Below, one piece after another: positions 1-9,615 of a stretch of 64,000 nucleotides of DNA (its first letter is position 1; each line of letters begins with the position of its first letter). A program made the translations under genes and the position numbers. The stretch is from contig CAVTIA010000010.1 of NCBI GenBank assembly GCA_963734635.1, positions 124,001 through 188,000 on the forward strand. The letters are read 5' to 3'. The stretch comes from DATCJA01 sp963734635. GTDB lineage: Bacteria; Acidobacteriota; Vicinamibacteria; Vicinamibacterales; UBA2999. The notes beneath the pieces are model-generated. The model ran no database searches and was not told where the DNA came from. It saw nothing but the letters and a program-made list of their open reading frames with translations.

Positions 1-1
1 C

Positions 2-658
2 ATCAGCGCTGCACGCCAGGCGATCTCGCAGCTCGTCGGACGCGACATCGAGCGCATGGACGCGGGCGCGTGCCGCCGTGCGGCAATCGAAAGCCTCAGC
101 GAGAACCTGACGGACGGCCTCACGAGCCCGTTGTTCTGGTACGTCATCGCGGGACTCCCGGGCCTGCTGCTGTTCAAGGTGGTGAGCACGATGGATTCGA
201 TGGTCGGCTACAGGACGCCCCGGTATTTGCGTTTCGGCTGGTGTGGCGCCAGGCTCGACGACGTGATGACCTACGTACCTGCACGACTGACGTGGCTGCT
301 CCTGGCCGCTGCGGCAGCGGCACTGCCGCGTTGCTCTGGCCGCAAGGCGCTTGCGATCGGTCTCACGCAACATGCCGTGCTGCCCGGACCGAACGCCGGA
401 TGGAGCGAGGCTGCCGCCGCCGGCGCGCTCGAGCGGCGCCTCGTCGGCCCTATCTGGCTCGACGGTCGCGTCGTCACTGAAACATGGCTTGGCGAAGCTG
501 ACGACCCGCCTGCAGAGTCGCACGACGATGTCGTGCGCGCGATGACGCTCGTGGGAGCGACAGGACTGCTCGCTGCAGTACCTGGCATGCACGGCTTTGT
601 GAATCACGTCACAAGTCCAAGGTTCAAGTCACTAAACGTTGTCACTTGTGACTTGTGA
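2..658 (+). CDS. cobD: Adenosylcobinamide-phosphate synthase CobD/CbiB, 5' end cut by window
   Basis: CobD/CbiB is an inner-membrane enzyme that joins aminopropanol phosphate to adenosylcobyric acid in cobalamin synthesis. The frame is open from base 2, so about the first third is outside the window. Seen motifs typical of the family are ESLSENLTDGLTSPLFW, STMDSMVGYRTPRYLRFG, ARLDDVMTYVPARLTWLL and PGPNAGWSEAA, with hydrophobic helices between them. The last residues are not family-like: they are encoded by short direct repeats of cacttgtgac at about 604-658, suggesting that the true end has been extended or replaced by repeat sequence. The cobalamin riboswitch lies just downstream, so cobD belongs to the preceding transcription unit of the same B12 cluster. 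Confidence 0.9.
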   Translation: MSAARQAISQLVGRDIERMDAGACRRAAIESLSENLTDGLTSPLFWYVIAGLPGLLLFKVVSTMDSMVGYRTPRYLRFGWCGARLDDVMTYVPARLTWLLLAAAAAALPRCSGRKALAIGLTQHAVLPGPNAGWSEAAAAGALERRLVGPIWLDGRVVTETWLGEADDPPAESHDDVVRAMTLVGATGLLAAVPGMHGFVNHVTSPRFKSLNVVTCDL

Positions 659-685
659 CTTTGTTTGTGATACAACTCCTGCTCT

Positions 686-885
686 GCCTTGGGTGCCCAC
701 CAGGGGCATAACAGGGAAGTCCGGTACGAATCCGGCGCGGTCCCGCCACTGTGAGTCGAGGCGCGCCGCTTCACGAATGCCACTCGGCCCGAAAGGCCGG
801 GGAAGGCGAAGCGGCCAGCAGGCATGCCGCCTGCTCCTGACGAGCCAGGAGACCTACCCAAGGTCCATGCGGCTGACTTTCTGCG
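686..885 (+). promoter_or_regulatory. Cobalamin (B12) riboswitch
   Basis: The segment contains the conserved core of the adenosylcobalamin riboswitch: a GGTGCCC element at 692-698, then the block from aacagggaagtccggt through gcggtcccgccactgtga (about 710-754), and the B12 box agccaggagacctaccc at 843-859. The family binds adenosylcobalamin and shuts off transcription or translation downstream. It ends about 100 bases before the adenosyltransferase start, so it most probably governs the whole following block of adenosyltransferase, transporters, receptor and cobQ, whose members overlap one another. Edges are approximate. Confidence 0.95.
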
Positions 886-989
886 GAGAACAGAGAGCAT
901 GCGTTGGAACCTGGGTACTCGCCCCGCCTCGATTCCACTCACACGCCTGATGTTGCCGTCGTTTGCCCGCCGCGTTCCGGAGGGTGCGC

Positions 990-1571
990 ATGGGCAGCAT
1001 CGCAACGACAAGAGGTGATAACGGACTGACCAGTCTTGCTGGTGGGATCCGTGTCTCCAAGGGCTCTCAACGCGTTGACGCGTACGGCACGGTGGACGAG
1101 CTGAACTCGATACTGGGCTTTGCGCGATCGATCTGCGCCGACCCTCAGATCGTGGATTTGGTCAGCGGCATCCAACGGGAGCTGTTCAAGGTCGGTTCGT
1201 CTCTAGCCACACCGCCCGAGAGTCCAAAGCCGCCAGTACCGATCGACGACGAATTGGTGGAGGGGCTGACAAGGGAGGTTCATCGCCTCGAAGCGATCGA
1301 AGGCATCCTGTCCGACTGGTCGGTCCCGGGGGCGCTGAGTGTTGCGGCCGCCTTCGACATGGCGCGTACAGTGTGTCGCCGCGCCGAGCGATGCGTCGTT
1401 CGCCTTCGTGAGGCCGGCGAGCCCGTCCAACCTGCGATCGTTCCGTATCTCAATCGCCTGTCCGATCTGTTGTGGCTGATCGGACGCAAGCTCGAACACG
1501 AGGCCGGCGTCAGTGGCTCGCTTCGGGCCGAGACGGGCAAGGCCGGCAACCGGTGGTCTCGGGCGTGGTAA
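990..1571 (+). CDS. pduO: Cob(I)alamin adenosyltransferase, PduO type
   Basis: This enzyme transfers the adenosyl group of ATP to reduced corrinoid to make coenzyme B12. It is 193 residues long, normal for the PduO/MMAB family. The N-terminal ATP-binding signature TTRGDNGLTSL is followed by AYGTVDELNS; the C-terminal half carries RTVCRRAERCVV and YLNRLSDLLWLIGRKLEHE, the expected helix-bundle motifs. An ATG nine codons further upstream is in frame, but the start at 990 has an ACCGGAGG-like Shine-Dalgarno at about 976-983. It is the first gene after the riboswitch, and its stop TAA shares a base with the ATG of the next gene, so the two are translationally coupled. Confidence 0.95.
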   Translation: MGSIATTRGDNGLTSLAGGIRVSKGSQRVDAYGTVDELNSILGFARSICADPQIVDLVSGIQRELFKVGSSLATPPESPKPPVPIDDELVEGLTREVHRLEAIEGILSDWSVPGALSVAAAFDMARTVCRRAERCVVRLREAGEPVQPAIVPYLNRLSDLLWLIGRKLEHEAGVSGSLRAETGKAGNRWSRAW

Positions 1572-2584
1572 TGCGGGCAGCGATTCCACAAAAACTCGCG
1601 CGCCATAGCTCTCTCGCCGCTCTGGTCGTCGCGATGGTGTGCGCCAGCGTGGTCGTCCACCGTGTCACGCCCGTGGCGATGCTTCGGACGCCGGAGCGTC
1701 CCTTCGCCGGCTACGGCGACCCGCGCGTTCGCACGGGCCCGATGTCATATCCGCGACAGGCGGTGGGCGCCGATGACGAGCGCGTGACCATCGGTGCCAG
1801 GCCGAAACGCATTGTGTCGCAGGGGTGGGCGGCAGACGAGTTCCTTTACGCGTCCGTGCCGCCAGAGCGGGTCGTCGGCGTCAGCGAAAGCGCGTATCAG
1901 GATCGAATCAGCAACGTGTACGAGCTGGCACGACGCTACGGTCCTGTCGTCGCCAACGATCCCGAGCGTGTCCTCCGGGCCGATCCGGATCTCGTCCTGA
2001 CGCCGGTTGAGGCACGCTCGGATGTTCCGGGCCTCTTGCGCGCCGCCGGAATTCCTCTCTACCGGATATACACGACCTTTCAGACGCTCCGATCGATCGA
2101 AGAGCACATCCGCCTTGTCGGATATCTCACGGGCGAGGATGCCCGAGCGGGGCTCGAGGTCGTCCGATTCAGGACGATTGTGGAACGCGCCGCTGCACGC
2201 AAGCCGGCAGGAACGCGATCGCCTCGCGTGTTGGGACTTGGCGGCACGTACAGCTACGGCTCGCAGACGCTGATGACGGACATCCTTCGTGTGCTCGGCG
2301 CCGAAAACGTTGCTGCGACCAACGGCATGGTCGGTTACGACCGTGTGACCGACGAGCACATCGTCCGCTGGAACCCTGAATGGATCGTCGCGGGCGCCGA
2401 CCGCGGCCAGGTCAGCGCCGTGCGCGAACGCCTGCTGGCCAATCCTGCAATCGCGGCGACGGAGGCCGCGCAGCGCGGCCAGATTGTCGTGCTCGAAAAC
2501 CACGTGTTTCTGCCGCTCTCGCCGTTTACGGCAGCTCTCGTCGATGCCTTATCCCTCGCCTTCTACGGTGGAGAACCATCGTGA
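1571..2584 (+). CDS. btuF: Periplasmic corrinoid-binding protein of ABC importer (BtuF-like, system 1)
   Basis: A 337-residue substrate-binding protein of the BtuF/FhuD class (helical backbone). The ATG overlaps the previous stop (TAATG) and is followed by a hydrophobic export segment (LAALVVAMVCASVVV). The mature part has RIVSQGWAADEFLYA, PPERVVGVSE, DPDLVLTPVEAR and GIPLYRIYTTFQTL, the usual order of family motifs. The residues normally written TSPSxTE near the N-terminal lobe are diverged here to SQGWAADE, so the ligand could differ from that of the second BtuF copy at 6945. The permease and ATPase follow with GTGA overlaps. Cobalamin or cobinamide as substrate is inferred from the riboswitch and neighbours. 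Confidence 0.85.
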   Translation: MRAAIPQKLARHSSLAALVVAMVCASVVVHRVTPVAMLRTPERPFAGYGDPRVRTGPMSYPRQAVGADDERVTIGARPKRIVSQGWAADEFLYASVPPERVVGVSESAYQDRISNVYELARRYGPVVANDPERVLRADPDLVLTPVEARSDVPGLLRAAGIPLYRIYTTFQTLRSIEEHIRLVGYLTGEDARAGLEVVRFRTIVERAAARKPAGTRSPRVLGLGGTYSYGSQTLMTDILRVLGAENVAATNGMVGYDRVTDEHIVRWNPEWIVAGADRGQVSAVRERLLANPAIAATEAAQRGQIVVLENHVFLPLSPFTAALVDALSLAFYGGEPS

Positions 2585-3684
2585 CCGGGGTCTCTGTGCC
2601 GTCGCTTGCCGTACCACGCGACGCTCGCGAACCAGTCGCTCAGGGACGCCTCTCTCCAGCGGTCTTCTACGCCGTCGTAACACCACTTCTCGTGGCAGGA
2701 GCAATCGCCGGGGTCGTCGTAGGCAGCACGCAGCTCGACTGGTCGGTTGTCATTGACGTACTTGCCGTGAAGGCGCTTCCAGCGAGTTGGACAGTCGGAA
2801 TCTCAGTGACCCGGGCTGACGAGGCGATCGTGTGGCTGATCCGATTCCCCCGCGTGCTCGTCGCCGCGTGCGTCGGCGCGGCCCTCGCGACAGCCGGCGC
2901 GATGATGCAGGGCCTGTTCAGAAATCCGCTGGGCGAGCCAACCCTCATCGGGGTCGGGCCGGGAGCAGTCTTTGGCGCAGTTGCCGTGTTTGTTTCGGGG
3001 TGGAGCTCGACCTCGCTTGTTGCGCTGCCGATCGCAGCCATTGTTTCGGCGTTTCTCGCGCTGCTGTTCGTCTACGGGATCGCGACGCGCGGCGGCACGA
3101 CTCCGGTCTCGACGCTCCTTCTGGCGGGCATCGCCGTCGGGTCGTTCCTCACGGCACTCTCCAGCCTGCTCCTCTCGATCAACATCGTGACGTGGCAGGT
3201 CACACAGGAGATTGTGTTCTGGATGATGGGTGGGCTCGACTCGCGCACGTGGGCGCACGTGTGGTTGTCAGCGCCGTTCATCGCGATTGGTCTCGTAGCG
3301 GCGCTCCTGCAATCGCGCGTGCTGGATCTGCTGCTCCTTGGTGAAGAGCACGCCGCGGCGATGGGCGTCGACGTCGAAGCGTCGAAGCGCGTGCTCGTGG
3401 CCACGTCCGCGCTCCTGACCGGTGCGTCCGTTGCCGTTGCGGGACTGGTTGGCTTCGTAGGTCTCGTAGTCCCGCACGCGGTGCGCCTGATGCTCGGACC
3501 CGTGCACCGCACACTCCTGCCAGCGAGTGCGGTCGGGGGCGCCGCTTTCCTCATCTTGTGCGATCTCGCAGCGCGCACGGTGCGGCCGCCCGCTGAAGTG
3601 CGTCTTGGCGTGGTGACCGCGCTGTGCGGTGCGCCGTTCTTCCTATGGCTGCTTGTGAGACAGCTGAGGGAGGCACACGAGTGA
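2581..3684 (+). CDS. btuC: ABC importer permease, FecCD/BtuC family (system 1)
   Basis: A 367-residue integral membrane permease of the BtuC/FecCD family, which forms the homodimeric channel of vitamin B12 and siderophore importers. About ten hydrophobic helices are visible. Family motifs are RFPRVLVAACVGAALA, GAMMQGLFRNPLGEP (substrate path loop), LLLGEEHAAAMGVD and GLVGFVGLVVPHAVRLMLG (the coupling region facing the ATPase). The GTG start sits in GTGA, overlapping the stop of the binding protein. Its own stop overlaps the GTG of the ATPase in the same way, so binding protein, permease and ATPase are one coupled unit. Confidence 0.93.
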   Translation: MTGVSVPSLAVPRDAREPVAQGRLSPAVFYAVVTPLLVAGAIAGVVVGSTQLDWSVVIDVLAVKALPASWTVGISVTRADEAIVWLIRFPRVLVAACVGAALATAGAMMQGLFRNPLGEPTLIGVGPGAVFGAVAVFVSGWSSTSLVALPIAAIVSAFLALLFVYGIATRGGTTPVSTLLLAGIAVGSFLTALSSLLLSINIVTWQVTQEIVFWMMGGLDSRTWAHVWLSAPFIAIGLVAALLQSRVLDLLLLGEEHAAAMGVDVEASKRVLVATSALLTGASVAVAGLVGFVGLVVPHAVRLMLGPVHRTLLPASAVGGAAFLILCDLAARTVRPPAEVRLGVVTALCGAPFFLWLLVRQLREAHE

Positions 3685-4496
3685 GTGCTGTTCTCAACGG
3701 GCGCGAGTTGACCGTGGTGCGACACGGGCGGCGAATTCTCGACGCGGTCACGGTGACGCTGACTCCCGGAGTCCTCACAGCCATCATCGGCCCGAACGGA
3801 AGCGGAAAAAGCACGCTGCTCCGCGTACTCGCCGGAGTGTGGCCGCTCACGAATGGCGCAGTCACACTCGACGACGACACACTCCTGCAGATGCCCAGGC
3901 GAGAAGTCGCTCGCCGACTGTCCTTTCTGCCTCAAGAGACTCGTTGCGACTTCGCATTCACCGTCGAAGAAATCGTGGCGATGGGACGGCACCCCCATCG
4001 GGGTCGGTTTGCTGGAGAGAACATCCACGATCGAGAGGCAGTGCACGACGCGCTGACGACCTGCGATCTCGTTCACCTCAGAAAGCGGAACATTACGCGC
4101 CTGTCGGGTGGAGAGCGCCAACGCGTCGCACTCGCGCGCTGTCTCGCCGCGCAGCCAGACGTTCTGCTGCTGGACGAGCCGACCGCACACCTTGATCTCG
4201 AGCACACCCTGTCCGTGTTGACGTTGTGCCGCGCGCTGGCCATAAGGGGCACGACAGTGGTTCTCGCGACGCATGACGTCGGGAACGTCGCCCGTTTCGC
4301 TGCCCAGGTCGTCCTGCTGCACGGCGGCCGCGTTGTCGCGTCGGGATTACCGGCCTCCGTGCTGACGCCCGCGCGGCTGCGCACTGTGTTCTTCGTCGAC
4401 ACTCAGATCGTCACAACCCCTGACGGCAATTCGGCACTCATTTTCGACGTACCGTCCGCCGCCCCTGGCGCACTCGCACAAGGAGCTCATCGATGA
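3681..4496 (+). CDS. btuD: ABC importer ATPase, BtuD/FhuC family (system 1)
   Basis: A 271-residue ATP-binding subunit on the cytoplasmic face that powers the permease encoded just upstream. Walker A is GPNGSGKST, the Q-loop is FLPQETRCDFAFT, the ABC signature is LSGGERQR, Walker B is VLLLDEPTAHLD and the switch histidine lies in ATHDV. The GTG start overlaps the permease stop (GTGA). The stop overlaps the ATG of the outer-membrane receptor by four bases (ATGA), linking inner- and outer-membrane uptake steps in one message. Confidence 0.95.
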   Translation: MSAVLNGRELTVVRHGRRILDAVTVTLTPGVLTAIIGPNGSGKSTLLRVLAGVWPLTNGAVTLDDDTLLQMPRREVARRLSFLPQETRCDFAFTVEEIVAMGRHPHRGRFAGENIHDREAVHDALTTCDLVHLRKRNITRLSGGERQRVALARCLAAQPDVLLLDEPTAHLDLEHTLSVLTLCRALAIRGTTVVLATHDVGNVARFAAQVVLLHGGRVVASGLPASVLTPARLRTVFFVDTQIVTTPDGNSALIFDVPSAAPGALAQGAHR

Positions 4497-6941
4497 CACG
4501 GCTCGAAATTGGTTTCGTCCTCCTGCTCATGCTTGCGGTCGCAGCACCGGCATCCGCACAGGGCATCGCCCTTACCGGAGAGATCCGGGACCCACAGGGC
4601 GCTGCCGTGCCCGACGCAACCGTTCGCGTTGCGCGGGAAGACGGTGTTGTCGTCAGGACAGCAACGACGAATGAGAGCGGAGAGTACCGTGTCGAATCAA
4701 CTCCCGCCCGGCCTCTTCGTCGTTGAAATCGCGAAGAACGGGTTCAGGCGCCGCACCGCACTCGTGACGGTCAGCGCAGGTGCACCAGCAGCGCTGGATA
4801 TGGATCTCGAGGTAGCCGGGATCGACGACACGGTCGTGGTGACGGCGGCAGGCATTCCGCAGGTCACACAGGAAACGTCGAAAGCGGTCACGATCATTGA
4901 GGCTCAGGATATCCAGGCGCGCAACGAGACCACCCTCAGCGAGATTGTGCGGTTCACGCCAGGCGTTCAAATCAGGAATAGCGGCGGTCCGGGACAGGCG
5001 ACGTCGATGCGCATTCGGGGCCTCCGCCCCGACGGCTCAGCAGTGCTGGTCGACGGCCTGCGCTTCCGCGATGCGTCGACGATTCAGGCCGACGCCACCT
5101 CGTTCCTCGCATCGCTCAATTTCGTCGCCGCTGACCGCGTCGAAGTACTGCGGGGATCGGGGTCGTCACTCTATGGCACCAACGCCGTCGGCGGAGTGGT
5201 CAACATCGTGACGCGCTCCGGGGGAGGGCCGCTGCGACCAGAGGCACAGCTCGAGACCGGATCGCTCGGCCACTTCCGTGCGCGTGGCTCGGTGAGCGGC
5301 GGCACCCTCGGCGACAGGTTGCGCTACTCCGCTGGTGCGCTGCAATTCAATCTGTTCGATGGCCTGGACGGCGACGACGCGACGCGCAGTACCGGAGGGC
5401 AGGGGATGGTGCAGTACGACTTCTCCGCGACGGCGAACCTGATGGTGCGCGTGCTCGGCTCCAACGATCGAGTGGAGCTCAATAGCAGCCCGACGGCGGG
5501 CGGCATTCCCGCCGCGAATGTCCCGCAAGCGACGATCGTCGATGCGATCCCCGTGTCTCCCGAGCAAATCGAACGGTCGAATCGGGGGCTGCCAGTTCAG
5601 ATTGGCAACGCCACGTACATTCCGGGCCGCAACGACCCCGACAGCCTGAGAACGTCGAGCTTCATCGCCACCGCACTCCGCTTCCGCCATACCGGATGGT
5701 TGGGGATGAGTTGGCAGGCGAGCTATCAGCACGTTCATACGCAGCGCACGTTTACGAACGGTGTGCTCGGTGTCGGCTTCCAGCCGACAGCGGTGAACTT
5801 CTCCGACATCTTTGGCGATATCCATACTGCCGACACGCGCGCGTACATCGCACCGCGGGCGTGGATCAACGTGTCGTTCGGCTATGAATTCGAGCAGGAG
5901 CGATTCCACGACGTGCAGGACAACAACCTCCCGGCCCTGCGTCGGATTCAGACAGAGACGCGCATCCGGCAGAATGCGCACGCCGCATTCGGGTCCGCTC
6001 AGGTCTCGCTCGTCGATCGGCGTCTCCAGTTGTCGATCTCCGGACGGGCACAAGGCTTCGGCGTGTCGAAGCCCGAGCTGACGGCGGTTGGCGTCAGGAG
6101 CCCGTACGACGGAGTTGCCGTGTCGGCGCCGCCGGGCGCGCTGACGGGCGACGTGTCCGCGGCGTATTTTCTGCCGGCTTCCGAGACGAAGCTTCGTGTC
6201 CATGGCGGCAACGCATTTCGCGCGCCGGCGTTGTACGAACGGTATGGAGGAGGGTTCTCGACCGACCCGATCACCGATCGCCTGCTCTTCACCGCGTTTG
6301 GCGATCCCAGGCTCGAGCCCGATCGTTACCAGACGATTGACGCAGGCATCGATCAATATCTGTTCGGGGGTCCCCTGCTGGTGTCGGCGACCGTCTTCTA
6401 CAACAACGTGTCGTCGCTGACGGCCTTCAATTCATCTGGCGGGATTCGGCCCGACACCGATCCGTTCGGCCGCACTCAGGGTTATCTCAACAGTTCTGGC
6501 GGCTTCTCGCGCGGCGTGGAGATCGCGATCGAAGCCCGGCCCTCGAGCCGGCTGCGTCTTTCGGGAGGGTACACGTATACGCGATCTGAAACCGAGCAGG
6601 ACATCACCGTGCCCGGTTTCTTCCTCGTACCGGGCGTGTTCGGGCACATGGCGACCTTTGTCGCAACCGCACGCTGGACCGAGCGCATAGACACAACCTT
6701 CGACGTGTTCTACGGCTCGGAAGCTTACGGTTCATTCTTCGCCGCTGGCCAACCGCGCGCGTACCGCTATCCGGGCTTCACGAAGGCTTCGCTCGTAGCC
6801 GGTTATCGTGCGCTGAACCACGAGCGACTGCCGCTGCGCGTATATGTCAGCATCGACAACCTTTTCGATCAGACCTATTACGAGATCGGCTGGCGGAACT
6901 TGGGTCGCACCGCCGTCGCGGGCCTCAGTGTGGGGTTCTAG
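4493..6941 (+). CDS. btuB: BtuB-like TonB-dependent outer-membrane receptor (frameshifted near 4697)
   Basis: An outer-membrane receptor that would take up corrinoid with TonB energy; about 815 residues when repaired. Residues 1-23 are a signal peptide ending ASAQ, followed by a carboxypeptidase-regulatory-like beta-sandwich (GEIRDPQGAAVPDATVRVA). The plug (ETTLSEIVRFTPGVQIR, RIRGLRPDGSAVLVDGLR, GTNAVGGVVNIVT) and the beta-barrel follow. The reading frame changes near 4697: upstream codons read GEYRVE and downstream codons read QLPPGLFVVEIAKNGF, continuous if one T is removed. Both parts match the family, so I treat this as an assembly indel or a very recent mutation, not decay. The position between two BtuFCD sets supports cobalamin as the ligand. 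Confidence 0.88.
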
Positions 6942-6944
6942 CGG

Positions 6945-7871
6945 ATGAAGCGGTGGTGCGCGGCGTTCGTCTGTTTGAGCGTTGTGGCGACCGTCGTCTG
7001 CCTGAAGGCGGACGCTTCGGTCCGCCTGAAGGCGGACACTACGTACGCAAAGACGCCGCAGGCCTCCCGCCCGCCCGCGCGCATCGTTTCGACGTCACCA
7101 AGCATCACCGAAACGCTTTTCGCGCTCGGGTTGGGGAACCAGGTGGTCGGAGTCTCGACGTATTGCAGGTTTCCTCCGGAGGTGAACAAGCTACCGAAGG
7201 TTGGCACGTTTCTGCGTCCGAGTCCTGAGCTGATCGCGCGTCTGACCCCCAGCCTCGTCATCCTGCATGCTGGTCCGAACGACGCCGCTCAGCAGCTTGC
7301 GAAGCTCCGGGTTCCCTTCATCACCGTCGAGCGCGGCACGTTGCCTGCTGTCTTTTCCAGTATCAACGCGATTGGCAAAGCGGCCGGGACGCCCGAGCGG
7401 GCGGCCACACTCGTCGCGTCGCTGGAAACGCGCCTCGATCGCATCCGGGCAAGCGTCTCCGGACGCGCGCCAAAGAAAGTGCTGATCATCATGGGCCGCC
7501 GCGCCGGAACGCTCACCGATCTCGTCGCCGTCGGACCACGATCGTATCTGCACGATCTCGTCGGCATAGCAGGCGGCGTTAACGTGCTGGCAGACAGCAG
7601 CCTGGAGTATCCGCGAATCTCAGTGGAGTCGATCATCCGTCTCGACCCCGACGTGATTATCGACGCGGGCGACATGGGCGACACCCCAGACGACCGGGAG
7701 CGCCGCCGCACGATGACCGAGAAACTGTGGAATGCACAAACGCTGGTTCGTGCCGCCCGTACCGGTCACGTACACGCGATCACGAGCGACATCTTCGTCG
7801 TGCCGGGTCCGCGGGTCGTCGAGGCGGCCGAAACGATGGCTCGATGGCTCCACGGAGTGCAGACGTCGTGA
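6945..7871 (+). CDS. btuF: Periplasmic corrinoid-binding protein of ABC importer (BtuF-like, system 2)
   Basis: A 308-residue binding protein of the BtuF class. It has a short export segment (CAAFVCLSVVATVV), then RIVSTSPSITETLFALG, the canonical N-terminal lobe signature, then VGVSTYCRFPPEV, LTPSLVILHAG, and ISVESIIRLDPDVIIDAGD in the second lobe. Between the export segment and the mature domain lie two in-frame copies of a dispersed palindromic repeat, translated as CLKADAS and VRLKADTTYA, which are not part of the family. The gene starts three bases after the receptor stop and ends overlapping the GTG of its ATPase. It is closer to classical BtuF than the copy at 1571. Confidence 0.9.
   Translation: MKRWCAAFVCLSVVATVVCLKADASVRLKADTTYAKTPQASRPPARIVSTSPSITETLFALGLGNQVVGVSTYCRFPPEVNKLPKVGTFLRPSPELIARLTPSLVILHAGPNDAAQQLAKLRVPFITVERGTLPAVFSSINAIGKAAGTPERAATLVASLETRLDRIRASVSGRAPKKVLIIMGRRAGTLTDLVAVGPRSYLHDLVGIAGGVNVLADSSLEYPRISVESIIRLDPDVIIDAGDMGDTPDDRERRRTMTEKLWNAQTLVRAARTGHVHAITSDIFVVPGPRVVEAAETMARWLHGVQTS
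6996..7047 (+). repeat. Two palindromic REP-like units inside the btuF coding sequence
   Basis: Two tandem hairpin units of the kind GTCCGCC-TGAA-GGCGGAC lie here, the second with the tail actacgtacg found at the other copies in this window (25315, 40267, 47784). They are in frame and code for the linker between signal peptide and mature BtuF. Elsewhere in the window the same element is intergenic. Confidence 0.85.
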
Positions 7872-8635
7872 CATCGCTCCTCGAAGTGCAGAATGCAGGC
7901 TGGTGCGCCGGGAGCGTTTCGATTCTCGACGGCGTCACGTTCGCAGTGAGATCGGGCGAGCTCATTGCACTGATGGGGCGCAATGGTTCCGGCAAGAGCA
8001 CTCTGCTCGATCTGATCGCTGGCCTGCGGCGTCCGACCGCCGGTACCATCCTCCTCGACGGCCGTCCGCTCGATGAGTGGCCGCAACCTGCCGTAGCGCG
8101 CGTTGTCGGCCATCTGCCACAGGTGATGCGCGACAACATCGCCTGCTCTGCCGAACAGTTGGTACTGATGGGCCGATACCCGCACGCCGAACGCTGGTGG
8201 GAATCCGATACGGATCGCGAATTGGTCGCGCAGGCGATGTCACGATGCGATTGCCGGCAATTTCAACATCGTCGCGTCTCGACGCTCAGCGGAGGCGAAC
8301 GCCAGCGCGTCTTCCTCGCGGCATGCCTCGCGCAGGAACCACGCCTGCTTCTGCTCGACGAGCCGGCGACGTTTCTTGACATCGATCAGCAGCTTCAATG
8401 CTTCAGCCTGCTGCGCGAAGAAGCCAGCCGTGGAACGGCATGCGTGGCAGTGACGCACGACATCAACCTCGCCCTGACCTTCTGCACGCGGATTCTGGTC
8501 CTCGCCGATCGCGGAATTGCGATCGACGTCCCGAGCGCGGATGCGCTGGACGACCCAGGCTGGCTGCAGCTCTTTTCCACGCGGCTCGACGTCGCCGTTA
8601 CGCCGATTGGCGGGCGGTGGGTCTGGTACCAGTGA
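7868..8635 (+). CDS. btuD: ABC importer ATPase, BtuD-like (system 2)
   Basis: A 255-residue ATPase partner of the second corrinoid importer. Walker A is GRNGSGKST (Arg in place of the usual Pro), the Q-loop region is VGHLPQVMRDNIACS, the signature is LSGGERQR, Walker B is LLLLDEPATFLD and the switch histidine is in VTHDI. The GTG start overlaps the binding-protein stop (GTGA) and the stop overlaps the permease GTG in the same way. Gene order in this set is F-D-C, whereas system 1 is F-C-D, which argues against a simple recent tandem duplication of the block. Confidence 0.93.
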   Translation: MTSLLEVQNAGWCAGSVSILDGVTFAVRSGELIALMGRNGSGKSTLLDLIAGLRRPTAGTILLDGRPLDEWPQPAVARVVGHLPQVMRDNIACSAEQLVLMGRYPHAERWWESDTDRELVAQAMSRCDCRQFQHRRVSTLSGGERQRVFLAACLAQEPRLLLLDEPATFLDIDQQLQCFSLLREEASRGTACVAVTHDINLALTFCTRILVLADRGIAIDVPSADALDDPGWLQLFSTRLDVAVTPIGGRWVWYQ

Positions 8636-9615
8636 CCGACGTCGCAAGGGGTCGAGCCTGGATCGCCGGCTGCGCAGTTGCTTTTGCGCTTGCGGCGGTC
8701 ACGCTTCCGCTGATTGGACCTGCTCCACTCGATCCTGCACGCATCTGGGCGCGCGAGGAGCCCGACTGGTCGATCCTGATTCACCTGCGACTGTCGCGGA
8801 CGCTGCTCGGACTCTTTGGAGGCGCCGCGCTCGGGTTGGCAGGGAGCCTGTTTCAGTCGATGCTTCGAGAGGCGTTGGCGACCCCGTACACGCTTGGAGT
8901 GTCCACAGGCGCTTCACTTGGCGCCGTTGCCGCCCTCGCAATGGGATGGCATCTCGTCGCCGGCGTCTCTGCCATCTGGTTTGGCGCGTTGGCGGGCGCG
9001 GCGCTCGTGCTCGTCATCGTCGTCGGCGTCGCTGCGCCGAATCGAAACGTTTCGGTCTTCGGATTGCTGCTCGCCGGCATCGCCTGCAACAGCGTCTGCG
9101 CGGCTCTTATTCTTCTCATCCACGGGCTCGCTGGCATGTCCGAGTCTTTCGCGATTGCGCGATGGCTCATCGGCAGCCTGGACGCCGTGGACTACCTGCC
9201 GCTCACGATTTACATCGGCACGGTGATCGCATTGGCACTTGCGATCGTGCACCAGGCGCGCCAGTGGAACCTGCTGTCTGTCAGCGAGGCGTGGGCAGCG
9301 ACGCGCGGCACACCTGTAACCCGCCTGCTCTTTGGCGGCTATGCTTCAGGGTCAATCCTGGCGGCAACGACGGTTGCATTGACCGGCCCGATTGGTTTCA
9401 TCGGACTCGTCGTACCGCACCTGGTGCGGACGCGCGTCGGCATGGACGACCGCGTCGTGATGCCGTGCGCCTTCCTCATGGGCGGTGTCCTGCTCGCAGC
9501 GTGTGACGCGCTTGGTCGCGTGGTGCTCGCACCGGCGGAAGTACCCGCCGGCGCCATCACCGCCCTTATCGGCGGACCGTATCTCGTGTGGCTGATTCGG
9601 CACCGCACAGCATGA
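8632..9615 (+). CDS. btuC: ABC importer permease, FecCD/BtuC family (system 2)
   Basis: A 327-residue permease of the BtuC/FecCD family with the usual multi-helix pattern. Diagnostic motifs are LIHLRLSRTLLGLFGGAALG, GSLFQSMLREALATPYTLG, AWAATRGTPVTRLLFG and GPIGFIGLVVPHLVRTRVG. It starts at a GTG overlapping the ATPase stop and ends with ATGA shared with cobQ. With the preceding two genes it makes a second full importer in the same operon. Confidence 0.93.
   Translation: MTDVARGRAWIAGCAVAFALAAVTLPLIGPAPLDPARIWAREEPDWSILIHLRLSRTLLGLFGGAALGLAGSLFQSMLREALATPYTLGVSTGASLGAVAALAMGWHLVAGVSAIWFGALAGAALVLVIVVGVAAPNRNVSVFGLLLAGIACNSVCAALILLIHGLAGMSESFAIARWLIGSLDAVDYLPLTIYIGTVIALALAIVHQARQWNLLSVSEAWAATRGTPVTRLLFGGYASGSILAATTVALTGPIGFIGLVVPHLVRTRVGMDDRVVMPCAFLMGGVLLAACDALGRVVLAPAEVPAGAITALIGGPYLVWLIRHRTA

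Noticed and set aside
3072..4322. 416-codon minus-strand frame opposite the BtuC-BtuD junction
   Set aside because: Antisense to two well-supported ABC genes; Arg/Ser/His-rich low-quality translation.
4493..4726. Programmed ribosomal frameshift in the receptor gene
   Set aside because: No slippery heptamer or downstream structure stands out, and similar one-base shifts hit unrelated genes in this window, so a sequence error is simpler.
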